Of a stretch of DNA of 64,000 bases, positions 24,459 through 32,884 are shown one piece after another. A program made the translations under genes and the position numbers. This DNA comes from Streptomyces caelestis. GTDB lineage: Bacteria; Actinomycetota; Actinomycetes; Streptomycetales; Streptomycetaceae. The stretch lies in contig NZ_LGCN01000002.1 of assembly GCF_001279005.1 (NCBI RefSeq), positions 62,001 to 126,000 on the forward strand, read 5' to 3'. The notes beneath the pieces are model-generated. The model saw only the letters and a list, made by a program, of their open reading frames with translations. It made no database searches and was not told the DNA's origin. How positions within the stretch are numbered: position 1 is the first letter of the stretch; each line of letters opens with the position of its first letter.

Positions 24459-24476
24459 GCATACCGGTCGGTATGC
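24459..24476. promoter_or_regulatory. Perfect 18-bp palindrome, probable TetR operator
   Basis: GCATACCG-GT-CGGTATGC at 24459-24476 is an 8-2-8 inverted repeat without mismatch, 46 bases before the start codon of the oxidoreductase and 30 bases after the tetR stop. Its form fits TetR-family operators. Confidence 0.6.
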
Positions 24477-24522
24477 TCGGCCCGTCCGCGCGTCACCGCA
24501 GTCGCCGTACCCGGGAGGCCCC

Positions 24523-26787
24523 GTGCCCCGCACCGCCCTTCGTATCTGCCCCTTGTGCGAGGCCACCTGCGGCCTGACGCTCACCATCGACGACGGCCGG
24601 GTCACCGGCGCCCGCGGTGACCGCGACGACGTGTTCAGCAAGGGCTTCGTCTGCCCCAAGGGGGCCGCCTTCGGAGCCGTCGACTCCGACCCCGACCGGC
24701 TGCGCACCCCGCTCGTCCGCGTCGACGGGGAACTGCGCGAGGCCACCTGGGCGGAGGCGTTCGACGCCGTGGCCGCCGGGATACGGACCGTCGTCGAGCG
24801 GCACGGACCGCACGCCGTCGGCCTCGTCCTGGGCAACCCCAACGTCCACACCGTGGCCGGCGCCCTCTACCCGCCCGTCCTCGTCGCCGGGCTCGGCACC
24901 CGCAGCCTGTTCACCGCCTCCACGGTCGACCAGATGCCCAAACACGTCTCCAGCGGACTGCTCTTCGGCGACGCGAACGCCATCCCCGTACCCGACCTCG
25001 ACCGCACCGACCACCTGCTGCTGATCGGCGCCAACCCCCTGGAGTCCAACGGCAGCCTGTGCACCGCCCCCGACTTCCCCGGCCGGCTCAAGGCCCTCAA
25101 GGCCCGCGGCGGCACCCTCACCGTCATCGACCCGCGCCGCACCCGCACCGCCCGCCTCGCCGACCGGCACCTCGCCGTCCGCCCCGGCACCGACGCGCTG
25201 CTCCTCGCGGCGATGGCGCACACCCTGCTCGACGAGGGCCTCGCCGACCTCGGCGAGCGGGCGCCGCACATCCAAGGACTCGACGAACTCACCGCCGCGC
25301 TGCGGGACTTCACACCCGAAGCGGTCTCCGGCGCCTGCGACGTCGACGCGGAGACCCTCCGCACCCTCGCCCGGGAACTCGCCGCCGCCCCCACCGCCGC
25401 CGTCTACGGCCGCATCGGCAGCTGCACCGTCCCGCACGGCACCCTCGCCAGCTGGCTCGTCGACGTCCTCAACATCCTCACCGGCAACCTCGACCGGCCC
25501 GGCGGCGCCCTCTTCCCGCAGGCCGCCACCGACAAGACCCCGCGCCCCGCCGGACCCGGCCGCGGCTTCGCCCTCGGACGCTGGCACTCCCGGGTGAGCC
25601 GGCACCCCGAGGCCAAGGGCGAACTGCCGCTGTCCGCCCTCGCCGAGGAGATCGACACCCCCACCGACGAGGGCGAGCCGGTACGCGCCCTCATCGCCGT
25701 CGCCGCCAACCCGGTGCTCTCCGCCCCGGACGGCGACCGGCTCGACAGGGCGCTCGGCTCGCTCGACTTCATGGTGAGCGTCGACCCGTACCTCAACGAG
25801 ACCTCACGCCACGCCGACGTCGTCCTGCCGCCGCCCCCGCCCGCGCAGAGCCCGCACCACGACTTCGCCTTCAACACCCTCGCCGTGCGCAACCAGGTCC
25901 GTTACACCCGCCCCGCCGTCCCCCTGGAGCCCGGCCGCATGGCCGAGACCGAGATCCTGGCCCGGCTCGTCCTCGCCGCGACCGGCATGCACGGCGCCGA
26001 CCCCGAAGCCGTGGACGCCATGGTGATCGACCAGACCCTCGCCAAGGCGGTCCGGGAACCGCGCTCCCCGGTGCACGGCCGCGACCCGAAGGACCTCGCC
26101 TCCCTGCTCACCGGTGAGAACGGCCCCGAACGGCGCCTCGACATGATGCTGCGCCTCGGCCCCTACGGCGACGGCTTCGGCGCCGACCCGGACGGGCTCA
26201 CCCTGGACAGGCTGCTCGCCCACCCGCACGGCATCGACCTCGGCCCCCTGCGCCCACGACTGCCCCAGCCGCTGAAGACCCGCAGCGGCAAGGTCGAACT
26301 GCTGCCGGACCCGATCGCCGCCGACCTCCCGCGCCTGCGCGCCGCCCTGGACGACCGCCCCGCCGGGCTCGTCCTCGTCGGCCGCCGCCACCTGCGCTCC
26401 AACAACAGCTGGATGCACAACGTGCCCGCCCTCACCGGCGGCTCCAACCGCTGCACCCTGCACCTCCACCCCGAGGACGCCGAACGCCTCGGCGTACGGG
26501 ACGGACAGCCGGTGCGGATCAAGGGCGCCGGGGGAGAGGTGACCGCCCCCGCCGAGGTCACCGACGGTGTGCGCCCGGGGGTCGTGAGCCTGCCGCACGG
26601 CTGGGGCCACGACCGGCCCGGCACCCGTACGCGGCACGCCGCCGCCGACCCCGGCGCCAACGTCAACCAGCTCCTCGACGGCAGCCTCCTCGACCCGCTG
26701 TCGGGCAACGCCGTCCTCAACGGGGTCCCCGTCGAAGTGGCCCCCCTGGCCGCCGCCGTGACCAAAACGTTCGGCGCTCTGACCTGA
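24523..26787 (+). CDS. Molybdopterin-dependent oxidoreductase with [4Fe-4S] centre
   Basis: A 754-residue enzyme of the formate dehydrogenase/nitrate reductase (DMSO reductase) superfamily. The N-terminal cluster motif is CPLCEATCGLTL followed by KGFVCPKG (four Cys). The Mo-bisMGD domains fill the middle (IGANPLESNGS, VIDPRRTRTA). The C-terminal molydop-binding domain (about 610-754) has NNSWMHN and LHPEDAERLGVRDGQ. There is no Tat signal, so it is cytoplasmic. The physiological substrate cannot be predicted. It starts at GTG 24523, four bases after GGGAGG. It stands alone, without small subunits. Confidence 0.9.
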   Translation: MPRTALRICPLCEATCGLTLTIDDGRVTGARGDRDDVFSKGFVCPKGAAFGAVDSDPDRLRTPLVRVDGELREATWAEAFDAVAAGIRTVVERHGPHAVGLVLGNPNVHTVAGALYPPVLVAGLGTRSLFTASTVDQMPKHVSSGLLFGDANAIPVPDLDRTDHLLLIGANPLESNGSLCTAPDFPGRLKALKARGGTLTVIDPRRTRTARLADRHLAVRPGTDALLLAAMAHTLLDEGLADLGERAPHIQGLDELTAALRDFTPEAVSGACDVDAETLRTLARELAAAPTAAVYGRIGSCTVPHGTLASWLVDVLNILTGNLDRPGGALFPQAATDKTPRPAGPGRGFALGRWHSRVSRHPEAKGELPLSALAEEIDTPTDEGEPVRALIAVAANPVLSAPDGDRLDRALGSLDFMVSVDPYLNETSRHADVVLPPPPPAQSPHHDFAFNTLAVRNQVRYTRPAVPLEPGRMAETEILARLVLAATGMHGADPEAVDAMVIDQTLAKAVREPRSPVHGRDPKDLASLLTGENGPERRLDMMLRLGPYGDGFGADPDGLTLDRLLAHPHGIDLGPLRPRLPQPLKTRSGKVELLPDPIAADLPRLRAALDDRPAGLVLVGRRHLRSNNSWMHNVPALTGGSNRCTLHLHPEDAERLGVRDGQPVRIKGAGGEVTAPAEVTDGVRPGVVSLPHGWGHDRPGTRTRHAAADPGANVNQLLDGSLLDPLSGNAVLNGVPVEVAPLAAAVTKTFGALT

Positions 26788-26835
26788 GCAAAGCTGTGAC
26801 CTGGGGTTTTGCGCTTATTGCTCGCAGGTGAACGT

Positions 26836-26913
26836 CTTGTTGACGCCGCTTTACGGAACCTAACGTCGACGCACCGCCGGCCCTGGTGGGATGTTCAAGG
26901 GCGAACGTTAGGT
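26836..26913 (+). promoter_or_regulatory. Candidate promoter and 9-bp inverted repeat before the citrate transporter
   Basis: TTGTTG and TAACGT (26861-26866) are spaced by 18 bases and may be -35 and -10. The -10 lies inside ACCTAACGT (26858-26866), repeated in perfect inverse at 26905-26913 (ACGTTAGGT) nine bases before the ATG. Dimer binding to both halves, or pairing in the mRNA, would affect expression. Confidence 0.4.
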
Positions 26914-26921
26914 ATCCACTC

Positions 26922-28331
26922 ATGCTGACCATCCTCGGCTTCGCCATGATCGCGACCTTCCTGGTCCTGATCATGCTGAAGAAGATGTCGCCGATCGCGG
27001 CGCTCGTGCTGATCCCCGCGCTGTTCTGCGTGTTCGTCGGCAAGGGCGCCCACCTCGGCGACTACGTCATCGACGGCGTCTCCAGCCTCGCGCCCACCGC
27101 GGCGATGCTCATGTTCGCGATCGTCTACTTCGGTGTGATGATCGACGTCGGACTCTTCGACCCGATCGTCCGCGGCATCCTCCGGTTCTGCAGGGCGGAC
27201 CCGATGCGGATCGTCGTCGGCACCGCGCTGCTCGCCGCGATCGTGTCGCTGGACGGCGACGGCTCCACCACCTTCATGATCACCGTCTCGGCGATGTATC
27301 CGCTGTACAAGCGCCTGAAGATGAGCCTGGTCGTGATGACCGGTGTCGCCGCCATGGCCAACGGCGTGATGAACACCCTCCCCTGGGGCGGCCCGACGGC
27401 CCGCGCGGCGACCGCGCTCAAGCTCGACGCCGGCGACATCTTCGTCCCGATGATCCCCGCCCTGCTGGTCGGCCTGGTGGGCGTCGTCGTCCTCGCGTAC
27501 GTGCTCGGGCTGCGCGAGCGCAGGCGGCTGGGCGTGCTGACGCTGGACGAGGCGCTGGTCGAGGAGGAGGCCGAGGAGACGGAGACCGTGCTGGTCGGCG
27601 CGGGTTTTGCCGGCGGCCCCGGCAAGGGCGCCCGGCCCACCGGCGGCTCCGGCGCCGGCCCGGACGCCGACGCGGAGGAGGACGACGACTTCCAGGGCCT
27701 CGACCCGGACCGCCCCACCCTGCGGCCCAGGCTCTACTGGTTCAACGCGCTGCTCACGGTCGCCCTGCTCACCTCCATGATCATGGAGGTGCTGCCGATC
27801 CCGGTGCTGTTCCTGCTCGGCGCCGCCCTCGCGCTCTCCGTCAACTTCCCGCACATCCCCGACCAGAAGGCCCGCCTCGCGGCCCACGCCGACAACGTCC
27901 TCAACGTCTCCGGCATGGTCTTCGCCGCCGCCGTCTTCACCGGCGTCCTCCAGGGCACCGGCATGGTCGACCACATGGCCGAGTGGATGGTGGACGTCAT
28001 CCCCGACGGCATGGGCCCGCACATGGCCCTGGTCACCGGTGTGCTGAGCCTGCCGCTGACGTACTTCATGTCCAACGACGGCTTCTACTTCGGCGTCCTG
28101 CCCGTCCTCGCCGAAGCCGGCGCCGCGCACGGCGTCTCCCCGCTGGAGATGGCCCGCGCCTCCCTCGTCGGCCAGCCGCTGCACATGTCCAGCCCGCTCG
28201 TCCCCGCGGTGTACGTCCTGGTCGGCATGGCCAGGGTCGAGTTCGGCGACCACACCCGGTTCGTGGTGAAGTGGGCGGCCACGATCTGCCTGGTGATCCT
28301 CGCGGCCGGAATCCTGTTCGGCACCATCTGA
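26922..28331 (+). CDS. CitMHS-family citrate transporter
   Basis: A 469-residue membrane transporter with about 12 helices interrupted by a large acidic cytosolic loop (about residues 205-265, with EEEAEETETV and DADAEEDDDFQGLDPD). CitMHS family marks include SLDGDGSTTFMIT, NTLPWGGPTARAATAL and MSNDGFYFGVLPVLAEAG. Members import citrate complexed with a divalent metal; from memory, the S. coelicolor homologue CitSc takes up iron-citrate among others. The ribosome site is weak (TTAGG). An inverted repeat flanks the promoter. The MFS gene 37 bases downstream may be co-transcribed. Confidence 0.93.
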   Translation: MLTILGFAMIATFLVLIMLKKMSPIAALVLIPALFCVFVGKGAHLGDYVIDGVSSLAPTAAMLMFAIVYFGVMIDVGLFDPIVRGILRFCRADPMRIVVGTALLAAIVSLDGDGSTTFMITVSAMYPLYKRLKMSLVVMTGVAAMANGVMNTLPWGGPTARAATALKLDAGDIFVPMIPALLVGLVGVVVLAYVLGLRERRRLGVLTLDEALVEEEAEETETVLVGAGFAGGPGKGARPTGGSGAGPDADAEEDDDFQGLDPDRPTLRPRLYWFNALLTVALLTSMIMEVLPIPVLFLLGAALALSVNFPHIPDQKARLAAHADNVLNVSGMVFAAAVFTGVLQGTGMVDHMAEWMVDVIPDGMGPHMALVTGVLSLPLTYFMSNDGFYFGVLPVLAEAGAAHGVSPLEMARASLVGQPLHMSSPLVPAVYVLVGMARVEFGDHTRFVVKWAATICLVILAAGILFGTI

Positions 28332-28368
28332 TCCGGACACCCGGACCACCGTCAGGAAGGACCCGATC

Positions 28369-29598
28369 ATGACGCCCGGTGGGAACCGCGGCTGGCTGCT
28401 CCGCCTCGTCATCGCCTTCGGCTTCGCGCAGGGGGCGGTGTCGATGGCCCGGCCCGCCGTCTCCTACCGGGCGCTGGCACTGGGCGCGGACGAGCGGGCG
28501 ATCGGCGTGATCGCGGGCGTGTACGCGCTGCTGCCGCTGTTCGCCGCCGTACCGCTCGGCCGGCGCACCGACCACGGCCGCTGCGCGCCCCTGCTCCCGG
28601 TCGGCGTGGTGCTCGTCTCCGGCGGCTGCGCGCTGAGCGGCCTGGCCGGCTCACTGGGGACGATGGCCCTGTGGAGCGGGGTGATGGGCCTCGGCCACCT
28701 CTGTTTCGTCATCGGCGCGCAGTCCCTCGTCGCCCGCCAGTCCGCGCCGCACGAACAGGACCGCAACTTCGGCCACTTCACCATCGGCGCCTCGCTCGGC
28801 CAGTTGGTCGGCCCCATCGCGGCGGGCGCGCTGATCGGCGCGGACATGGCCCGGACCAGCGCGCTCGCCCTGCTGGTGGCGGGAGCGGGCGGAGCCGTCG
28901 CGCTCACCTCGCTGTGGCGCATCGAGCGGCCCGGCGCCCCGAAGCCCCGTGCGGAACAGGACGCACGGGTGCCGGTACGGGGCATCCTGCGGGCCCGGGG
29001 CGTCCCCGCGGGCATCCTCATCAGCCTGGCCGTGCTGTCCGCGACCGACATCCTCACGGCCTACCTCCCGGTGGTCGGCGAGCACCGGGGCATCGACCCG
29101 GCCGTCGTCGGCCTGCTGCTCAGCCTCCGCGCGGCGGCCACCATCGCCTGCCGGCTGGTCCTCACCCCACTGCTGCGCCTGCTCGGCCGTATGGTGCTGC
29201 TGACGGCGACCTGCCTGCTGGCGGCGCTGCTGTGCGCGGGCGTCGCGCTGCCGCTGCCGGTCTGGGCGCTGGCCCCGGTCCTGGCGGTCCTCGGCTTCTG
29301 CCTGGGCGTCGGTCAGCCGCTGTCCATGACGACGGTCGTCCAGGCCGCCCCCGCCGAGGCCCGCTCCACCGCCCTCGCCCTGCGCCTCACCGGCAACCGC
29401 CTGGGCCAGGTCGCCGCACCCGCGGCGGCCGGCCTGATCGCGGGGGCCGCGGGTGCGGCGGCCCCGTTCGTGATGCTCGGCGCCCTGCTGTTCCTGGCGT
29501 CGGGCGTCGCCCTGCGCACCCCGCCCCGGCCGGCGGAGGACCCGCCGTCCGCCCGGAAGGGCGCCGACGCCCGACCCCGACGCCGTACGGCCCGCTAG
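28369..29598 (+). CDS. Major facilitator superfamily transporter
   Basis: A 409-residue protein with twelve predicted helices, a short cytosolic N-terminus and a disordered basic C-terminus. The MFS loop 2-3 motif is reduced (PLGRRTDHGR near residue 65). It belongs to the drug/metabolite efflux type rather than sugar uptake. It follows the CitMHS gene on the same strand, so it may act on a citrate-related or siderophore-like compound, but this rests on position alone. Confidence 0.85.
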   Translation: MTPGGNRGWLLRLVIAFGFAQGAVSMARPAVSYRALALGADERAIGVIAGVYALLPLFAAVPLGRRTDHGRCAPLLPVGVVLVSGGCALSGLAGSLGTMALWSGVMGLGHLCFVIGAQSLVARQSAPHEQDRNFGHFTIGASLGQLVGPIAAGALIGADMARTSALALLVAGAGGAVALTSLWRIERPGAPKPRAEQDARVPVRGILRARGVPAGILISLAVLSATDILTAYLPVVGEHRGIDPAVVGLLLSLRAAATIACRLVLTPLLRLLGRMVLLTATCLLAALLCAGVALPLPVWALAPVLAVLGFCLGVGQPLSMTTVVQAAPAEARSTALALRLTGNRLGQVAAPAAAGLIAGAAGAAAPFVMLGALLFLASGVALRTPPRPAEDPPSARKGADARPRRRTAR

Positions 29599-30026
29599 CC
29601 GGTGTCCGACGGGCACGTCCGCACGGGCGGGACGGCGCGATCACACACGCCGCCCCCGGGAAGCGGGCTGTGCGCACATGTGCCGTGCACACATGGCGGG
29701 GGGCCACAAGTTTCTGCTCGTCCTGTCCGGTGTCGCCGTTCTCGCCGTTCTCACCGTCGGGGGACGCGTCTGCGTCGTCCGGGCGGCCGCTCGGGAAGCG
29801 GCGGCAGTGGGAGCGGCGGGGACGACTGACGCGGAACACCGGTCACCCCGTCGAATCCGGACGTCCGCTTTCTCACCTGCTGGACCGGAGCGCCCCGATC
29901 CCGCCCGGCATCTTCCCCCGGCTGCTACTTTCCGTTAGCTTCCGTGACTCACGCGCCCCGTGCGGCCCGCACGGGGCGTTCCGAACGCGGAGCACCAGCG
30001 CCCTGATCCGCCCCGGGGGCACCCTC
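29599..30026. other. 428-bp intergenic region before the orphan ABC ATPase
   Basis: I find no convincing gene here. A hydrophobic frame near 29693-29938 lacks a ribosome site and degenerates into Pro/Arg-rich sequence. A ten-base palindrome GCACATGTGC lies at 29674-29683, and a strong hairpin at 29954-29978. The promoter of the downstream ATPase gene should be within this stretch, but no clear -35/-10 was found. Confidence 0.5.
29954..29978. terminator. 11-bp stem-loop with three-base loop
   Basis: CGCCCCGTGCG (29954-29964) and CGCACGGGGCG (29968-29978) form a perfect stem followed by TT. It is upstream of the ABC ATPase gene and could end transcripts from the MFS gene. Confidence 0.55.
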
Positions 30027-31373
30027 ATGACACGCGCCATCTCCCTGCACGACGTGAGCAAGGCATACACGCGAGGCGTCCGCGTGGTGGACCGGCTGTC
30101 GCTGGACATCGCGCCCGGTGAGTTCCTCGTCCTGCTCGGCCCCTCCGGCTGCGGCAAGTCCACCGTGCTCCGGATGATCGCCGGACTGGAGGACATCGAC
30201 GAGGGCCGGCTGTTCCTCGACGGCGAGTACGGCAACGACCTGCCCCCCTCCGACCGGGACATGGCGATGGTGTTCCAGAACTTCGCCCTGTACCCGAGCA
30301 TGACCAGCCGCGACAACATAGGCTTCCCGCTGCGCATCGAGTCCCCCGGCGCCGACCCGGCCCCGCGCGTGGACGCCACCGCCCGCATGCTCGGCATCGA
30401 GGACCTCCTCGACCGCTTCCCCGCCCAGCTCTCCGGCGGTGAACGCCAACGGGTCGCCATGGGCCGGGCCATCGCCCGCCACCCCTCCGCCTTCCTGATG
30501 GACGAGCCGCTGTCCAACCTCGACGCCAAGCTCCGCAACCGGCTGCGCGCCGAGATCTCCCAGCTCACCCGGGAGCTGGGCGTCACCACCGTCTACGTCA
30601 CCCACGACCAGTCCGAGGCCATGTCGCTCGGCGACCGCGTCGCCGTCCTGCGCGGCGGCGTCCTCCAGCAGGTCGGCACCCCGCGCACGGTGTACTCCCT
30701 GCCGGGCAACGTCTTCGTCGCCGCGTTCATCGGCACCCCGCGCATCAACCTGCTGCGCGGCCTGGTGCGCGCCCCGCTCGACGGGGCGATGACCATCAGC
30801 CTCGGCAAACAGTTCCTGCGGCTGCCCGAACCGCTGTCCCCGGACCACCGGTTGCTGCGGGTGCAGCAGGGCCGCGAGGTCATCGTGGGCCTGCGCCCGG
30901 AGGCCGTACGGATCGCCAAGCCGTCCGCCGCGCGGACCGGGGAGGTGGCGCTCACCGGCCTGGTGGAGCACCTGGAGTTCCAGGGCCACGAGGTCCTCGT
31001 CCACTTCGACACCGGCTCCCGCCCCGCCGTCGTCCCCGACCTCGAGGCCCCGCACCCGCGGCCCGAGCGCCCGGACCGGCGCCGCCGCCGCGAGGGCACG
31101 GCCCTGCACCGGCTGCGGGAACGGGTCGGCGCGCTGCGCGCGGGACCGGCGGCGGCGCCGCCCCGGCCCGGACCGCCGGATCCGGCGCCCGCCTCCGCCC
31201 CCGCCGGGCCCCGCGTGCCCGGCGACCTCGTCGTCCGCACCACCCCCGACATCCGCCTCCGGCACGGCATGCAGGTACCGCTCCTGGTCGACCTCGCCCA
31301 TCTCTTCGTCTTCGACCGGAGCGGCGAACGGATCTGCCCGAACCCGGCGCGGCTGCCCGACCTGGAGGAGTGA
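30027..31373 (+). CDS. MsiK/UgpC-type sugar ABC transporter ATPase, orphan
   Basis: A 448-residue ATPase. Walker A is GPSGCGKST near 39, Q-loop VFQNFALYP, signature LSGGERQR near 135, Walker B AFLMDEP and switch His THDQ. The C-terminal TOBE region is interrupted by a Pro/Arg-rich insert of roughly 65 residues (about 333-398). MsiK-like ATPases are about 375 residues, so the insert accounts for the extra length. No permease or binding-protein gene is adjacent, so it is an orphan that may serve distant carbohydrate permeases. The ATG at 30027 lacks a strong ribosome site. Confidence 0.88.
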   Translation: MTRAISLHDVSKAYTRGVRVVDRLSLDIAPGEFLVLLGPSGCGKSTVLRMIAGLEDIDEGRLFLDGEYGNDLPPSDRDMAMVFQNFALYPSMTSRDNIGFPLRIESPGADPAPRVDATARMLGIEDLLDRFPAQLSGGERQRVAMGRAIARHPSAFLMDEPLSNLDAKLRNRLRAEISQLTRELGVTTVYVTHDQSEAMSLGDRVAVLRGGVLQQVGTPRTVYSLPGNVFVAAFIGTPRINLLRGLVRAPLDGAMTISLGKQFLRLPEPLSPDHRLLRVQQGREVIVGLRPEAVRIAKPSAARTGEVALTGLVEHLEFQGHEVLVHFDTGSRPAVVPDLEAPHPRPERPDRRRRREGTALHRLRERVGALRAGPAAAPPRPGPPDPAPASAPAGPRVPGDLVVRTTPDIRLRHGMQVPLLVDLAHLFVFDRSGERICPNPARLPDLEE

Positions 31374-31402
31374 CACCGGCCGCGGAGACCTCTGGCGCGG
31401 GA

Positions 31403-31421
31403 AAACTAACACCGCTAGTTT
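31403..31421. promoter_or_regulatory. TetR operator upstream of aldehyde dehydrogenase
   Basis: AAACTA-ACACCGC-TAGTTT is a perfect 6-7-6 inverted repeat 58 bases before the aldehyde dehydrogenase start. It matches the operator at 36573-36591 in 17 of 21 bases when that site is read on the other strand. This implies control by the TetR encoded at 35905-36546. Confidence 0.65.
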
Positions 31422-31479
31422 AGAACCTCGCACGAGACTGAGCGGTCGGACACCGACACCCCGCCCCGGAGGAAGCGCG

Positions 31480-32868
31480 ATGAAGGCACACGACGGCATG
31501 TACATCGACGGCGCCTGGCGCCCCGCCGCCGGCCCGGACGTGATCGAGGTGGTGAACCCGGCCGACGAACGGGTGATCGCCACCGTCCCCGCGGGCACCG
31601 TGGAGGACGTCGACGCCGCCGTGCGCGCCGCACGCGCCGCCCTTCCCGGCTGGGCCGCCACCCCGCCCGCCGAGCGCGCCGCCCGGCTGGCCGCGCTGCG
31701 GGACGGGCTGGTGGCCCGGCGGGACGAGATCGCCGAGACGGTGACCGCCGAACTCGGCTCGCCCCTGAAGCTCTCGCAGACCGTCCACGCGGGCGTGCCG
31801 ATCGCCGTGACCGGCTCGTACGCCGAGCTGGCGGCGACGTACGCCTTCGAGGAGAGGACGGGCAACTCGACGGTGTTCCACGAGCCCGTCGGTGTGGTCG
31901 GCGCGATCACCCCCTGGAACTACCCGCTGCACCAGATCGTCGCCAAGACCGCCCCCGCCCTCGCGGCCGGCTGCACCGTCGTCGTCAAGCCGGCCGAGGA
32001 CACCCCGCTGGTCGCGCGGCTGTTCGCCCGGGCCGTGCACGAGGCAGGGATCCCGGCGGGCGTGTTCAACCTCGTCACCGGCCTCGGCCCGGTGGCCGGT
32101 CAGGCCCTGGCCGAGCACCCGGGCGTCGACCTGCTCTCCTTCACCGGCTCCACCGCCGTCGGCCGCCGCATCGGCGCGATCGCGACCGGCATGGTGAAGA
32201 AGGTCGCCCTGGAACTCGGCGGCAAGTCCGCCAACGTCATCCTGCCCGGCGCCGACCTGGCCCGCGCGGTCAACGTCGGCGTCGCCAACGTCATGTCCAA
32301 CTCCGGGCAGACATGCAGCGCCTGGACCCGCATGCTGGTCCACCGCGACCAGTACGACGAGGCCGTGGAACTCGCCGCGGCCGCCGCCGCGAAGTACGGC
32401 GACCGCATCGGCCCGCTCGTCAACGCCGGCCAGCGGGAACGCGTGCGCGGTTACATCGAGAAGGGCGTGGCCGAGGGGGCCCGGCTGGTCGCGGGCGGCC
32501 CCGACTCCCCGCACGAGAGGGGCTACCACGTCAGCCCCACCGTCTTCGCCGACGTCACCCCGGAGATGACCATCGCCCAGGAGGAGATCTTCGGCCCCGT
32601 CCTGTCGGTCCTGCGCTACGCGGACGAGGAGGACGCCCTGCGCATCGCCAACGGCACCGTCTACGGCCTGGCCGGCGCCGTCTGGGCCGGCGACGAGGCG
32701 GAGGCGGTGGCCTTCGCCCGCCGCATGGAGACCGGCCAGGTCGACATCAACGGCGGCCGCTTCAACCCCCTCGCGCCCTTCGGCGGTTACAAGCAGTCCG
32801 GTGTGGGCCGCGAACTCGGCGCACACGGCCTGACCGAGTACCTCCAGACCAAGTCCCTCCAGTTCTAG
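31480..32868 (+). CDS. NAD(P)-dependent aldehyde dehydrogenase
   Basis: A 462-residue ALDH. The nucleotide-binding ITPWNYPL is near 143, the base Glu in LELGGKSAN near 247, the catalytic Cys in SNSGQTCSAWTR near 281, and EEIFGPVLSV and PFGGYKQSGVGRELG at the C-terminus. It oxidises an aldehyde to its acid. GGAGGAAGC precedes the ATG. With the alcohol dehydrogenase 16 bases downstream it forms a two-step alcohol-aldehyde-acid route, and the shared operator ties it to the acyl-CoA dehydrogenase at 36651. Confidence 0.93.
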   Translation: MKAHDGMYIDGAWRPAAGPDVIEVVNPADERVIATVPAGTVEDVDAAVRAARAALPGWAATPPAERAARLAALRDGLVARRDEIAETVTAELGSPLKLSQTVHAGVPIAVTGSYAELAATYAFEERTGNSTVFHEPVGVVGAITPWNYPLHQIVAKTAPALAAGCTVVVKPAEDTPLVARLFARAVHEAGIPAGVFNLVTGLGPVAGQALAEHPGVDLLSFTGSTAVGRRIGAIATGMVKKVALELGGKSANVILPGADLARAVNVGVANVMSNSGQTCSAWTRMLVHRDQYDEAVELAAAAAAKYGDRIGPLVNAGQRERVRGYIEKGVAEGARLVAGGPDSPHERGYHVSPTVFADVTPEMTIAQEEIFGPVLSVLRYADEEDALRIANGTVYGLAGAVWAGDEAEAVAFARRMETGQVDINGGRFNPLAPFGGYKQSGVGRELGAHGLTEYLQTKSLQF

Positions 32869-32884
32869 GGGAGTCGTCACCACC

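Noticed and set aside
29693..29938. Hydrophobic plus-strand frame that could be a small membrane peptide
   Set aside because: No ribosome site, and after one hydrophobic segment the sequence degenerates into Pro/Arg/Ala repeats.
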